Shown: positions 18,087 through 26,727 of the stretch, piece after piece
Numbering within the stretch: position 1 is the stretch's first letter
Layout: every line of letters begins with the position of its first letter
Origin: Pseudoxanthomonas suwonensis 11-1
GTDB lineage: Bacteria > Pseudomonadota > Gammaproteobacteria > Xanthomonadales > Xanthomonadaceae
Length of the DNA: 64,000 nucleotides
Direction of reading: 5' to 3'
Assembly (NCBI RefSeq): GCF_000185965.1
Contig: NC_014924.1
Location: 186,001 to 250,000, forward strand
The notes under the pieces: generated by a model
The model's database searches: none
Seen by the model: only the letters and a program-made list of their open reading frames with translations
Told to the model about the DNA's origin: nothing
Translations under genes and position numbers: made by a program

Positions 18087-18979
18087 GCAGGCCCATTCCC
18101 GTCTGGCGCGAGTACCTGGAGCTGACCAAGCCGCGCGTGGTCGCACTGCTGGTGTTCACCGCCCTGGTCGGCATGTTCCTGGCGGTGCCGGGACTGCCGC
18201 CGCTGCGCGAGTCGGTGCTGGGCCTGGTCGGCATCTGGCTGGCCTCGTCCTCGGCCGCGGCGATCAACCACCTGATCGACCAGCGCATCGACAAGGTGAT
18301 GGCGCGAACCGCGCACCGTCCGCTGGCCACCGGCGCGCTGCGTCCAGTGCAGGTGCTGGTGTTCGCGCTGGCGCTGGGCGCGCTGTCGATGCTGGTGCTG
18401 GTGCTGTGGGTGAACACCGTCACCGCGGTGCTGACCTTCGCCTCGCTGATCGGCTACGCGGTGATCTACACCGGCTACCTCAAGCGCGCCACGCCGCAGA
18501 ACATCGTGATCGGCGGCGTCGCCGGCGCCGCGCCGCCGCTGCTGGGCTGGGCCGCGGTCACCAACATGCAGGGGTCGTGGGACTGGCAGCATGCACTGCT
18601 ACTGGTGCTGATCATCTTCGTCTGGACCCCGCCGCACTTCTGGGCGCTGGCGATCTTCCGCCGCGAGGACTATGCGCGCGCGCTGATCCCGATGCTGCCG
18701 GTCACCCATGGCGTGACCTATACCCGCTGGCAGATCCTGTTCTACACCGTGCTGCTGGTCGAGGTGACGGTGCTGCCGGTGCTGTTCGGCATGAGCGGCC
18801 TGTTCTACCTCGGCGGTGCCCTGGTGCTGGGCAGCGTGTTCCTCTGGTACGCCTGGCGCCTGCTCGATCCGCCGGACGAGTTCTACGCGATGCGGGTGTT
18901 CAACTACTCGATCGTGTACCTGATGGCGCTGTTTGCCTTCCTGCTGGTGGACCACTGGCTGCCGCTGTTACTGGGCTGA
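18083..18979 (+). CDS. ctaB: Heme O synthase (protoheme IX farnesyltransferase)
   Basis: 298 residues with about nine membrane helices; a UbiA-family prenyltransferase that attaches farnesyl to heme B. The aspartate-rich site appears as [20 protein letters not shown] (N-x3-D-x3-D) and the second region as [20 protein letters not shown] at 18083 overlaps the ctaA stop by 4 nt, so the two heme-tailoring enzymes are translationally coupled. Known also as cyoE/COX10. It ends the cox-assembly run and converges on the MBL lipoprotein gene across a hairpin at 19011-19041. Confidence 0.96.
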   Translation: MSRPIPVWREYLELTKPRVVALLVFTALVGMFLAVPGLPPLRESVLGLVGIWLASSSAAAINHLIDQRIDKVMARTAHRPLATGALRPVQVLVFALALGALSMLVLVLWVNTVTAVLTFASLIGYAVIYTGYLKRATPQNIVIGGVAGAAPPLLGWAAVTNMQGSWDWQHALLLVLIIFVWTPPHFWALAIFRREDYARALIPMLPVTHGVTYTRWQILFYTVLLVEVTVLPVLFGMSGLFYLGGALVLGSVFLWYAWRLLDPPDEFYAMRVFNYSIVYLMALFAFLLVDHWLPLLLG

Positions 18980-19010
18980 GCCTGCTAGCCCGGACTTCCG
19001 CGCCGAGCCA

Positions 19011-19041
19011 GCCGGACGTGCGCATCGCGCGCACGTCCGGC
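19011..19041. terminator. Convergent terminator hairpin between ctaB and the MBL gene
   Basis: GCCGGACGTGCGC-ATCGC-GCGCACGTCCGGC: a perfect 13-bp stem and 5-nt loop in the 75-bp convergent gap. There is no strong U-tract. Confidence 0.6.
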
Positions 19042-19054
19042 CGCTTACTGCCGG

Positions 19055-20032
19055 TTACTCAGCGACCCAGGCCAGCTGGCCGTCGCTGCCGCGCTCGATC
19101 CGGCCCAGGCCCGGGAACGGGAAGTGCACCGAGTACAGGCGCTCGCCGCTGTCGGCCGCGGCCTCCAGGGTCCTTGCGCGCTGCGCCGCGCCTGCCGCCG
19201 GATCGCGGTCGAAGCGGATCGTCCACTGCGGACGCTGCACCGAGATCACCGGGTGGTGCACCTGGTCGCCGACATAGAGCAGGGTCTCGCCTTCACCAGC
19301 GCTGATGCGGAACGCGACATGGCCGGGGGTGTGGCCCGGCGTGGGCAGCGATTGCACGCGTCCGGCGACCAGTTCCGCGTCCGGGGCGAAGGTGCTGACC
19401 TTCGGCGTGATCGCCGCGACCAGGCCGGCCATCGCCGCGCCTTCGCCGCTGGCCTGCGCCTGCAGGTCTTCCCATTCCGGCTGCGAGATGTGGATGGCGG
19501 CGTTGGGGAAGGCCAGCGCGCCGGCTGCGTCGACCAGGCCGCCGACATGGTCGCCATGCGCGTGGGAAATGAAGACGTCGGTGACCTGGGCCGGCTCGAC
19601 GCCTGCGGCCTGTAGCGCGGCGCCCAGCTTGCCGGCGCTGTCGCCCATGTTGCCGCCGGCGCCGGTGTCGAACAGGTACACACGCTCGCCGTCGCGCACC
19701 AGCAGCGGCTGCACGCTCAGGTGCAGCTGGTCGGTTTCGAGTCCCGCGGCCGCGAGTACACCGGCGACCTCGTCCGGGGTGAGGCCGACGCCGAACACGT
19801 TGTTGTCGTTGGGCACGGACATTCCGCCATCGCGCAGCGCCGCGGCCTGCAGCGTGCCGATCTGGAAGGCGTGGACGTTGTCGCCGGCCGGCTCGGCGGC
19901 GGGCGTGGCTTCCGGTGCGGCGACCGGCGTGGTGGCGGCATCGGCCGCCTGCTCGTTGCGGCTGCAGGCGGCAAGCGCCGCGCCCAGTGCTACGACCAGT
20001 AGCGGCAGCGCCGCCTTGCGTACATGCGACAT
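19055..20032 (-). CDS. Metallo-beta-lactamase-fold hydrolase lipoprotein
   Basis: 325 residues. A lipoprotein signal ends in LAAC with Cys23, so a lipid-anchored periplasmic protein is predicted. The MBL zinc site is present: HxHxDH at 157-162 (HAHGDH), His in PTPGHTPGHVAF, Asp in YVGDQVHHP and a C-terminal HFPFPG. AAGGAG lies upstream of the ATG at 20032. Members of this subgroup include AHL lactonase-like and other esterase-type enzymes, so the substrate cannot be read from sequence. The Ala/Thr/Pro-rich linker (about 28-50) is a typical lipoprotein spacer. It is divergent from the GEAHG-motif gene with a 157-bp control space. Confidence 0.88.
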   Translation of the reverse strand: MSHVRKAALPLLVVALGAALAACSRNEQAADAATTPVAAPEATPAAEPAGDNVHAFQIGTLQAAALRDGGMSVPNDNNVFGVGLTPDEVAGVLAAAGLETDQLHLSVQPLLVRDGERVYLFDTGAGGNMGDSAGKLGAALQAAGVEPAQVTDVFISHAHGDHVGGLVDAAGALAFPNAAIHISQPEWEDLQAQASGEGAAMAGLVAAITPKVSTFAPDAELVAGRVQSLPTPGHTPGHVAFRISAGEGETLLYVGDQVHHPVISVQRPQWTIRFDRDPAAGAAQRARTLEAAADSGERLYSVHFPFPGLGRIERGSDGQLAWVAE

Positions 20033-20189
20033 GGCTGACTCCTTGGGTGGACCGCCGGATTCTGGCGGTGGCGCAGGGGTGCGGCAAGCGATGGCCGCGT
20101 GTGCGGGTGGAACGCTGGAGTGCGGCGCCGGCTTGAATCCGCAGGTCCCTGCCACCACGCCTGTCCGTGGACGGCCATGGAGACAGGCG

Positions 20190-20999
20190 ATGCAGTGGAA
20201 GGCAGGCGCTCTCCTGCTGCTGGCGGCGCTCGCGCCGGCACCAGCACTGGCGGCACGGGAAGCGGCAGGTGACAGCGACCTGCAACACGTGGTCGAACAC
20301 GTGGCCGCATGCATGGGTGACCGGCGCATGGTGCTGCTGGGCGAGGCGCACGGTACCCGCGAGGTTCCGCTGCTGGTCGCCGGACTGGCCGAGCGTGGGA
20401 GCAGGAAGGGACCGCTGCTGCTGGCGTTGGAGATCCACGGCAGCGAGCATCGCCCGCTGGCCGACTATCTCGATGGCGATGGCAGCGAGGCCGCGCGCGA
20501 GCGCCTGCGCAAGCGCCCGTACTGGGCCAGGCCACGGGAACGGAACGACGGCCGTCGCAGCGAGGACATGCTCGACCTGGTCGAACGCATGCGCCAGCTG
20601 CGGGCACAGGGTCGCGACGTGGCGATCCTGCCCTTCGACGTGGGCGATGGGGACGGACGCGACAAGGCCATGGCCGACCATGTGCGCAAGGCCTGGGAGG
20701 CGCTGCCGCGCGGCCGGATGCTGGCGCTGGCGGGGAACGTGCACGCGATGCGCGGCAGGCCTGGTTACGCCCCGCCAGGGATGCAGGAGCCGATGGGTGC
20801 CTTCCTGCAGGACCTGGCGCCGGTGTCGATCGACATCACCGCCTCGACCGGCGCCTTCTGGGCCTGCCCTGCCGCCGGTTGCGGCCCGCAGCCTGTCACC
20901 TCCGGTGCGCCCGTAGGCATGCATGGCGGCGACGAGGCCTTCGACTGCCGTGTCGTGCTGCCGCGCTTCACCGTGGCGCGGCTGATCGGGCAGCCCTGA
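20190..20999 (+). CDS. Secreted GEAHG-motif protein (erythromycin-esterase/ChaN-like resemblance)
   Basis: 269 residues with a Sec signal peptide (about 1-22, ending ALAAR). The mature part has MVLLGEAHGTREVPLL, LLALEIHG, DVAILPFDVGD and MLALAGNVHAMRG. The alternating Glu/His-containing strands resemble the EreA/ChaN/TraB-like superfamily, in which conserved Glu and His residues bind metal or act in catalysis. The resemblance is at motif level only, so the call is tentative. GGAG lies 7 nt before the ATG at 20190. Four Cys in the last 60 residues could form disulfides in the periplasm. It is divergent from the MBL lipoprotein and convergent with terC. Confidence 0.65.
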   Translation: MQWKAGALLLLAALAPAPALAAREAAGDSDLQHVVEHVAACMGDRRMVLLGEAHGTREVPLLVAGLAERGSRKGPLLLALEIHGSEHRPLADYLDGDGSEAARERLRKRPYWARPRERNDGRRSEDMLDLVERMRQLRAQGRDVAILPFDVGDGDGRDKAMADHVRKAWEALPRGRMLALAGNVHAMRGRPGYAPPGMQEPMGAFLQDLAPVSIDITASTGAFWACPAAGCGPQPVTSGAPVGMHGGDEAFDCRVVLPRFTVARLIGQP

Positions 21000-21051
21000 T
21001 CCGCTGCCGGCCCCGCCTTCGACAGGCGGGACCGGTAGTCCGTGCGGCGGC

Positions 21052-21798
21052 CTATTCCCCGCGTGCCCGCGCGGCGGCGGCCAGTTCGCGTCGCCGCACC
21101 CAGAGGTTGATCATCTCCACGAACACCGAGAAGGCCATCGCCGCGTAGATGTAGCCCTTCGGGATGTGCTGGCCGAAGCCATCGGCGATCAGCACCAGGC
21201 CGATCATGATCAGGAAGCTCAGCGCCAGCACCTTGACCGTGGGGTGGCGCTCGACGAACTCGCCGATGGGGCCGGCGAAGCCGATCATGAACACGATCGA
21301 GATCAGGATCGCGGTGGCCATGACCCAGCGCTCGTCGACCATGCCGACGGCGGTGATGATCGAGTCCAGCGAGAACACGATGTCCAGCACCATGATCTGC
21401 AGGATCACGCCGCCGAAGGAGGTGGCGGCGCGGGCAAGGTTGGGCCCTTCCTCGGCCATGCCGGCGCCCTCGATCTTCTGGTGGATCTCATGGGTGGCCT
21501 TGGCGATCAGGAACAGGCCGCCGCCGATCAGGATCAGGTCGCGCCAGGAGAAGGCATGGCCGAACAGCTCGAACAGCGGCCTGGTCAGGCCGATGATCCA
21601 GGCGATGGTGAACAGCAGGCCCAGGCGGCTGACGGCCGCGGCCGCGATGCCAAGCTTGCGCGCCTTGTCGCGCTGCTCCGGCGGCAGGCGCCCGGCCAGG
21701 ATCGAGATGAAGATGATGTTGTCGATACCCAGCACCAGTTCCAGCGCGGTGAGGGTGGCCAGGGCGATCCAGATTTCAGGGTTGAGCAGGGCGTCCAT
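21052..21798 (-). CDS. TerC-family membrane protein, probable manganese exporter
   Basis: 248 residues with seven membrane helices. The TerC signature is clear: LELVLGIDNIIFISIL near the start, and LDIVFSLDSIITAVGMV in the second half; both intramembrane Asp residues are present. Several TerC proteins (E. coli Alx, Bacillus YceF/YkoY type) export manganese or load it onto secreted enzymes. Here that role is strongly supported by a yybP-ykoY manganese riboswitch in the leader (22070-22163). The ATG at 21798 begins the family sequence MDALLNPEIWIALATLTALE. The leader between riboswitch and start is about 270 nt and contains no other gene. Confidence 0.93.
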   Translation of the reverse strand: MDALLNPEIWIALATLTALELVLGIDNIIFISILAGRLPPEQRDKARKLGIAAAAVSRLGLLFTIAWIIGLTRPLFELFGHAFSWRDLILIGGGLFLIAKATHEIHQKIEGAGMAEEGPNLARAATSFGGVILQIMVLDIVFSLDSIITAVGMVDERWVMATAILISIVFMIGFAGPIGEFVERHPTVKVLALSFLIMIGLVLIADGFGQHIPKGYIYAAMAFSVFVEMINLWVRRRELAAAARARGE

Positions 21799-22049
21799 GT
21801 GGGTTCGCTTGGGTCAGGCAATCGGAGGCTGACGCGCCGCGGGTGCAGGCGGCGTCGGCGTGGATGGGAGGAGTCAACAGGCGTCGGGCGGGCGCCCCGC
21901 GGTTCGCGATCCCCGGGAATGCAGGCAGGGGATGGCCGCGGCTGCAGGGCGAGGGGCCATGCCAGGCGGGGCGGAGGTACTTTGGGAGTGCATCGGGGCG
22001 GGCTCCGGAAGGGTCCAGGGCCGCGGTGGAGTGGCATCGCTGGACGGAT
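21799..22049 (-). other. Long untranslated leader of terC
   Basis: Gene-free stretch between the riboswitch platform hairpin and the terC start. I see no credible small ORF with a ribosome site, no terminator with a T-run and no repeat. It is GC-rich and could hold a further regulatory structure or Rho-utilisation site. Confidence 0.4.
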
Positions 22050-22051
22050 GC

Positions 22052-22076
22052 ACCTTCGCCGCGGGACGGCGAAGGT
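22052..22076 (-). promoter_or_regulatory. Expression-platform hairpin of the terC riboswitch
   Basis: On the minus strand ACCTTCGCCG-TCCCG-CGGCGAAGGT forms a perfect 10-bp stem. Its 5' half (22076-22067) contains CCTTCG, which is also the 3' strand of the riboswitch closing helix, so the two pairings exclude each other. There is no U-run after it. Confidence 0.6.
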
Positions 22077-22163
22077 CTTGCCCACAGGCCGATGGCCTGC
22101 CGCTGCGCCGGGGTCCGGGGACCCGTAATGACGACGCCAGCGTTTGGGGGCTACTCCCCTTCG
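22070..22163 (-). promoter_or_regulatory. yybP-ykoY manganese riboswitch
   Basis: Read on the minus strand, the leader has the conserved core AAGGGGAGTAGC (22161-22150), then GCGTCGTCATTACGGG, and at the end TGGGCAAGACCTTC (22084-22071). CGAAGG (22163-22158) pairs with CCTTCG (22075-22070) as the closing helix. These are the hallmark segments of the RF00080 class, which binds Mn2+ through two docked loops and commonly precedes TerC/Alx genes; a Xanthomonas example is structurally characterised. Here it lies about 270 nt ahead of terC. Confidence 0.88.
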
Positions 22164-22223
22164 AGGCGCGCATCCTAGCACGTCAGGCGCTGATGCCATG
22201 GCATGCCTGGCGCGGGCGTGGCC

Positions 22224-23957
22224 TCAGCCGCGCAGGCTGCTCAGGGCCTGCAGCAGCATGCGCAGCTCGTACTTGTCGGTCTCGTCCAGGCCCTGGCTGC
22301 GCTGCTTCTGCTGCAGTTCGTCGATGCGCTGCTGCAGGGTCTGCTTCTCCAGCTGGGCGGCCGCGTCCTGCAGCTCATGCGCCCAGCTGTTCTCGTCGCC
22401 CGGCAGCGACTGCGCGGCCAGCTTGCGCAGCGCCTCGCCCTGCTCGTGGTCGGCGAAGTGCTCCAGCAGCGCGCCGGTACTGATTTCCGGGCGCTGGTGG
22501 ACGACGTCCAGCAGTTCCAGCAGCAGGGGCATGCCCGGCAGGCGCAGTTCGGCGAACGGATACGGCGGCTGCAGCTGCAGGCCCAGCGAGGGCTGCTGCA
22601 GGAGCAGGGCGATCATGCTGCGGACCAGGCTGCGCTTCTGCGCCGGTGCGCCCACCCGCCGCGACGGTGCACGCTGCGGTTCCGGCGCGGTGGCGGGGGC
22701 GGCTGCGCCCACGCCGGTCTGGCGCTGCAGCTCCTGGCGCATCAGGTCGGCGAAGGCGCCGTCCGGCAGCTGCGCCAGCAGCGGCCGCGCGCGTTCGGCC
22801 AGGCGGGCGCGGCCATCGAGCGTGTTGCGGTTGGTGTCGCGGCCCAGCTCGTCGAAGAAGAACTGCGACAGCGGCGTGGCCTGGGCCAGGCGCGCGTCGA
22901 AGCCGGTCGCGCCCTCCTTGCGCACGATGGTGTCCGGGTCCTCGCCGTCCGGCAGGAACAGGAAGAAGGCCTGGCGGCCATCCTTCATGCGCGGCAGCAC
23001 CGATTCCACCGCGCGCCAGGCCGCACGCCGGCCGGCGGCGTCGCCGTCGAAACAGAAGTACACGTCCGGCGCATTGCGGAACAGCAGCTCGGCATGGTCG
23101 GCGGTGGTCGCCGTGCCCAGGGTCGCGACCCCCTGGGTCACGCCGAACTGGAACAGGGTGACCACGTCCATGTAGCCCTCGACCACCACCAGCCTCTCCA
23201 GCTTCTGGTTGGCCTGCTTCGCCTGCCACAGGCCGTACAGCTCGCGGCCCTTGTGGAACAGCGGGGTCTCCGGCGAGTTGAGGTACTTGGGACTCGCATC
23301 CTTGTCCAGCACGCGGCCGCCGAAGGCGATCACCCGCCCACGGCGGTCGTGGATCGGGAACATCACCCGGTCGCGGAACTTGTCGTAGACGTGGCCGCGC
23401 TCGTTGCGCGAGAGCATGCCGGTGCGCTCCAGCAGCTTGAGCCGGCGCTCGTCGGTGCCCAGCGTGTCCTTGAGCGTGGAATAGCCGTCCGGCGCGTAGC
23501 CGATGGCGAAGCGGGCGCGGGTGTCGGCATCCACGCCGCGGCTGTCGAGGTAGTCGCGCGCGCGCTGGCTCTCTGCCAGGTGGCGCTGGAACAGCCTGGC
23601 CGCCGCCTCCAGCGCCGCGTACTGGTCGCGCAGGTCGTTGTCCTGCGGGCCGGCGCGGGTGTCCTTCGGCAGCTCCATGCCGGCCCGTCGCGCCAGCTCC
23701 TCGACCGCGTCGAGGAACTCGAGGCGGTCGTAGTTCATCAGGAAGCTGATCGCGGTGCCGTGCGCGCCGCAGCCGAAGCAGTGGTAGAACTGCTTGGTCG
23801 GAGAGACGTAGAACGACGGCGTGCGCTCGTCGTGGAACGGGCAGGGCGCGGTGTATTCGCGGCCCTTGCGCTTGAGCGGAACGCGCGAGCCGACGATCTC
23901 GACGATGTCCGAGCGTGCAAGCAGGTCGTCGATGAATGCGTCGGGGAGGCGTGCCAT
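22224..23957 (-). CDS. dnaG: DNA primase
   Basis: 577 residues, normal for DnaG. The N-terminal zinc ribbon has C39, H42, C60 and C63 (CPFH and CFGC). The central Toprim polymerase core shows VVEGYMDVV and FDGDAAGRRAA with the metal-binding acidic residues. The Pro/Ala-rich linker around residue 440 leads to the DnaB-binding C-terminal helices (LLLQQPSLG, RSQGLDETDKYELRMLLQAL). It lays RNA primers at the replication fork. It is the distal member of the rpsU/yqeY/dnaG region, but rpoD, which usually follows dnaG, is absent here; the next downstream gene is terC with its own leader. Confidence 0.97.
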   Translation of the reverse strand: MARLPDAFIDDLLARSDIVEIVGSRVPLKRKGREYTAPCPFHDERTPSFYVSPTKQFYHCFGCGAHGTAISFLMNYDRLEFLDAVEELARRAGMELPKDTRAGPQDNDLRDQYAALEAAARLFQRHLAESQRARDYLDSRGVDADTRARFAIGYAPDGYSTLKDTLGTDERRLKLLERTGMLSRNERGHVYDKFRDRVMFPIHDRRGRVIAFGGRVLDKDASPKYLNSPETPLFHKGRELYGLWQAKQANQKLERLVVVEGYMDVVTLFQFGVTQGVATLGTATTADHAELLFRNAPDVYFCFDGDAAGRRAAWRAVESVLPRMKDGRQAFFLFLPDGEDPDTIVRKEGATGFDARLAQATPLSQFFFDELGRDTNRNTLDGRARLAERARPLLAQLPDGAFADLMRQELQRQTGVGAAAPATAPEPQRAPSRRVGAPAQKRSLVRSMIALLLQQPSLGLQLQPPYPFAELRLPGMPLLLELLDVVHQRPEISTGALLEHFADHEQGEALRKLAAQSLPGDENSWAHELQDAAAQLEKQTLQQRIDELQQKQRSQGLDETDKYELRMLLQALSSLRG

Positions 23958-24041
23958 CGCAATAGGATGCCATCCGCGCGAGCGCTTGGCCCCGCCGATG
24001 TTGCCCCCGGACGGCGGGAGGGGCGCTCCGGTCCCGCTGGA

Positions 24042-24977
24042 TCAGTGGCGGCGGGGCTCCGCGACGGGATCCGCAGGCAACGGCGTGGCCGCCTCGGGGT
24101 GGGTGATCCCGGCCTTGCGCAGGCGTTGGCGCGCATGCATGCGCTCGTCGATCACCGCGGTGATCAGCGCGCCGGCGAAGAACACCAGGGCGGCGTAGTA
24201 CATCCACAGCAGCAGCAGGACCAGCGCGCCCATCGAGCCATAGGCGCTGCCAGGCGCGGCCTGGGCCAGGTACAGGCCGATCAGGTAGCGGCCCAGGGCG
24301 AACAGCACCGAGGTGATCACGCCGCCCAGCAGGGCCTGGCGCCAGTCGACCCGGCGGTCCGGCAGGAAGTGGTAGAGGAAGGCGAAGGCCAGCGCGTACA
24401 GCACCAGGGTGGTCACGTAGCCGACCACCGGCAGCAGCGAGGGGATGCGCGCGAACACCAGCTGCAGCGCGGTGGTGGCGATCATCGACACGATCAGCAG
24501 GAAGCCCAGGGCCAGGACCACGCCCAGCGAGAACACGCGCTTGCGCAACCAGGCACCCAGCCCGCCGAGCTTTTCGCCGCCGGTGCGGAAGATCAGGTTG
24601 AGCGCGCCCTGCAGCTGCGCGAACACCACGGTGGCGCCGACGAACAGCAGGCCGGTGCTGGCCAGGCCGGCCAGCGAACCCACGTCGGGCTGGGAGTCGG
24701 CATTGCGGATGATGGTCTCGGCCACCACCGCGGCCTGTTCGCCGGCCAGGGCGCCGATCTGGTCGACCAGCGACTGCTGGGCCGGCGGGTACAGCGAGGC
24801 GGTCAGCCACAGCAGCAGCACCAGCAGCGGCGCCAGCGACAGCAGGGTGTAGAACGACAGCGAGGCGGCCTGGGTCATCAGGTCGGCCTCGACGAAGCGC
24901 TTCACCAGCGCGACCGGCAGGCTTTCCTGCAGGCGCTGCAGGTGGCGGCGCAGCTTGTTGGGGGAAGGACGGGTCAT
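24042..24977 (-). CDS. YihY/BrkB-family inner membrane protein
   Basis: 311 residues with about six membrane helices. The family marks ADLMTQAASLSFYTLLSLAPLL near the start (shown in part), the central DRRVDWRQALLGGVITSVLF and YGSMGALVLLLLWMYY are present. This family is often mislabelled ribonuclease BN; there is no nuclease motif here, and the true role (possibly lipid or exopolymer transport) is unsettled. The ATG at 24977 matches the usual basic N-terminus (MTRPSPNKLRRHL). The Pro/Ala/Glu-rich C-terminal tail after residue 285 is cytoplasmic and low complexity. It lies 84 bp upstream of dnaG. Confidence 0.9.
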   Translation of the reverse strand: MTRPSPNKLRRHLQRLQESLPVALVKRFVEADLMTQAASLSFYTLLSLAPLLVLLLWLTASLYPPAQQSLVDQIGALAGEQAAVVAETIIRNADSQPDVGSLAGLASTGLLFVGATVVFAQLQGALNLIFRTGGEKLGGLGAWLRKRVFSLGVVLALGFLLIVSMIATTALQLVFARIPSLLPVVGYVTTLVLYALAFAFLYHFLPDRRVDWRQALLGGVITSVLFALGRYLIGLYLAQAAPGSAYGSMGALVLLLLWMYYAALVFFAGALITAVIDERMHARQRLRKAGITHPEAATPLPADPVAEPRRH

Positions 24978-25039
24978 GCGGGCAAGGTCATGGTGGCGGT
25001 TCCAGCTTGTTTGCAGCGGTGTTGCCGGTGCGTGAGCGC

Positions 25040-25546
25040 TCAGCCGGTCCTGGAGTCCCGCGTGGCCTGCGCGGCCAGCGCCTGGAGCGCCTGGCCATCG
25101 ACGCGCTGCACCGTCCACTCGTCCATCGGCCGCGCGCCGAGGCTGCGGTAGAAGGCGATGGCCGGCGCGTTCCAGTCCAGCACCGACCATTCGAAGCGGC
25201 CGTAGCCGCGCTCCACCGCCAGCGCGGCCAGATGGGTCATCAGCCGCCGACCGATGCCGCGGCCGCGGAAATCCGGGCGCACGTACAGGTCTTCCAGGTA
25301 CAGGCTGGGCTTGCCGAGGAAGGTCGAGAACGTGACGAAGAACAGGGCCATGCCCGCGGGTTCCCCGTCGCATTCGGCGATCACCACCTCCGCCGCCGGG
25401 CGCGGGCCGAACAGGGCCGCCTGCATGTCCTCCGCGGTGGCCACGGCCTCATGGGCCAGGCGCTCGTACCCGGCCAGCTCGCGGATCAGGTCGAGGACCA
25501 GCGGGACATCGGAAGGCGTGGCCGGGCGCAGGGCGATCGTGCTCAT
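25040..25546 (-). CDS. GNAT-family N-acetyltransferase
   Basis: 168 residues. The acetyl-CoA binding motif A reads RPDFRGRGIGRRLM (the R/Q-x-x-G-x-G/A pattern) at about residues 87-100, preceded by the strand LYLEDLYV and followed by NAPAIAFYRSLGA (motif B). The sequence ARPMDEWTVQRVDG near the end resembles diamine acetyltransferase (SSAT)-like members, so a polyamine or small-amine substrate is possible but unproven. Start: ATG at 25546; an ATG two codons upstream (25552) cannot be excluded, and neither has a clear ribosome site. It lies 62 bp upstream of the YihY gene on the same strand. Confidence 0.9.
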   Translation of the reverse strand: MSTIALRPATPSDVPLVLDLIRELAGYERLAHEAVATAEDMQAALFGPRPAAEVVIAECDGEPAGMALFFVTFSTFLGKPSLYLEDLYVRPDFRGRGIGRRLMTHLAALAVERGYGRFEWSVLDWNAPAIAFYRSLGARPMDEWTVQRVDGQALQALAAQATRDSRTG

Positions 25547-25620
25547 GGGCATCGGGGCCAAGGAGAGTGGGTGGCGCCACACTCTAAGGCCCGCGGGCCG
25601 GATCCTGCAGGCCCCGCGTT

Positions 25621-26727
25621 TCAGCCGCCAGCGGATGGCATGGCGCCGAGCGCCCGACCCAGTGCCTGGAACGCCTGCTCGGCCTGCGCCAGCTCGCCGA
25701 AGTGCTCGGCGCAGGCCACGACCACGGTGGCGCCATCGCGGCCGCGTTCCGGATCGAGGATGCCGACATTGCAGGCGCGCTGCTGCTGGGTGCCGGTCTT
25801 CTGCGCGAAGTCCGCGCCGGGCGGGAGGCCGGCCTGGATGCGGCGGCTGCCGGTGGTGATCGCGCGCATATGCCCGAGCAGCAGCGCGGTGGAATCCGGC
25901 GACAGCAGTTCGCCGGCGGCCAGGCGTTCGAGCATGCGGCCGAACGCGGGCAGGGTCGCCGAGTTCAATCCGCGGGCGTAGTAGCCCTCGAACACCTGCT
26001 CGAAGCTGGTGTCGCCCAGCTCGGCGCGCGGCACGCCCAGCGCCGCCGCCAGGGCCTGCAGGCGTGGCTCGCCGGCCTCGGCCTGGCGCAGGGCCAGGAT
26101 CTGGCGGCTGTCGAGTCCGGCCACTTTCGGGTGCAGCGCGCCGTAGGCGTCACGGCGCACCTGCTGGATGGTGGTGACCTGGCCGAAGCCTCCTGCTGTC
26201 CAGGCGGCGATGCGCGCGTTGAGGTGGTCCTCGCCGATGCGGCGGATGAGCATGTCGGTCGCGGTGCTGTCGCTGTCGCGCAGCGACTTCTCCAGCAGGG
26301 TGCCGATGCCGAAGCGCTCGCCGGGATCGTGCTGGAGCATGTCGCCGGAGCCATCGACGAAGTCGGAGGCCTTCAGCTGCATCTCTTCGTCCAGCGACAG
26401 TTCGCCGGCATCGACGGCTTCCAGCACGGCGATCGCGACCGGCACCTTGATGGTCGAGGACAGGTACCAGGCACGGCGGCCGCCCAGGTCGAGCCCACCC
26501 GCATCTGCAGGCGGACCGAGGCGGTGGACGTAGACGCCGAAGTCGCCGGGCATCGCGGCATCGATCGCCTCGACCTCGCGCTCCAGCGCGGCAACCCAGG
26601 CCGGTGCCTGGCGAGGGGCTTCGGCAGTGGCGGCGTCGGTGGCCGGCGGACTGCCGCGGTCGCAGCCGGCAAGCAGGGCCAGTGCGACCAGGGCGAGGGG
26701 CTGGAGGCGGCGGGAACTCAGGGCCAT
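25621..26727 (-). CDS. Beta-lactamase-like serine hydrolase lipoprotein (paralogue 1)
   Basis: 368 residues. A lipoprotein signal (LALLAGC, Cys22) predicts membrane anchoring in the periplasm. The serine penicillin-recognising core is present: STIK (Ser91-Lys94), SDS at 152-154 where class A enzymes have SDN, and KTG in AQKTGTQQQ. I do not find the ExxLN omega-loop motif carrying the deacylating glutamate of true class A beta-lactamases; the aligned stretch after SDS reads IGEDHLNARIAAWTAGG without it. A peptidase or esterase role is therefore at least as likely as antibiotic hydrolysis. The start at 26727 overlaps the end of paralogue 2 by 10 bp, so they are co-translated tandem duplicates. 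Confidence 0.85.
   Translation of the reverse strand: MALSSRRLQPLALVALALLAGCDRGSPPATDAATAEAPRQAPAWVAALEREVEAIDAAMPGDFGVYVHRLGPPADAGGLDLGGRRAWYLSSTIKVPVAIAVLEAVDAGELSLDEEMQLKASDFVDGSGDMLQHDPGERFGIGTLLEKSLRDSDSTATDMLIRRIGEDHLNARIAAWTAGGFGQVTTIQQVRRDAYGALHPKVAGLDSRQILALRQAEAGEPRLQALAAALGVPRAELGDTSFEQVFEGYYARGLNSATLPAFGRMLERLAAGELLSPDSTALLLGHMRAITTGSRRIQAGLPPGADFAQKTGTQQQRACNVGILDPERGRDGATVVVACAEHFGELAQAEQAFQALGRALGAMPSAGG

Noticed and set aside
24042-24977. Ribonuclease BN label for the YihY protein
   Set aside because: The protein is a six-helix membrane protein without nuclease motifs; the label is a known annotation error for this family.
25621-26727. Class A beta-lactamase resistance gene
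   Set aside because: The ExxLN motif is not seen, SDN is SDS, and a lipobox is present, so resistance cannot be claimed from the sequence.
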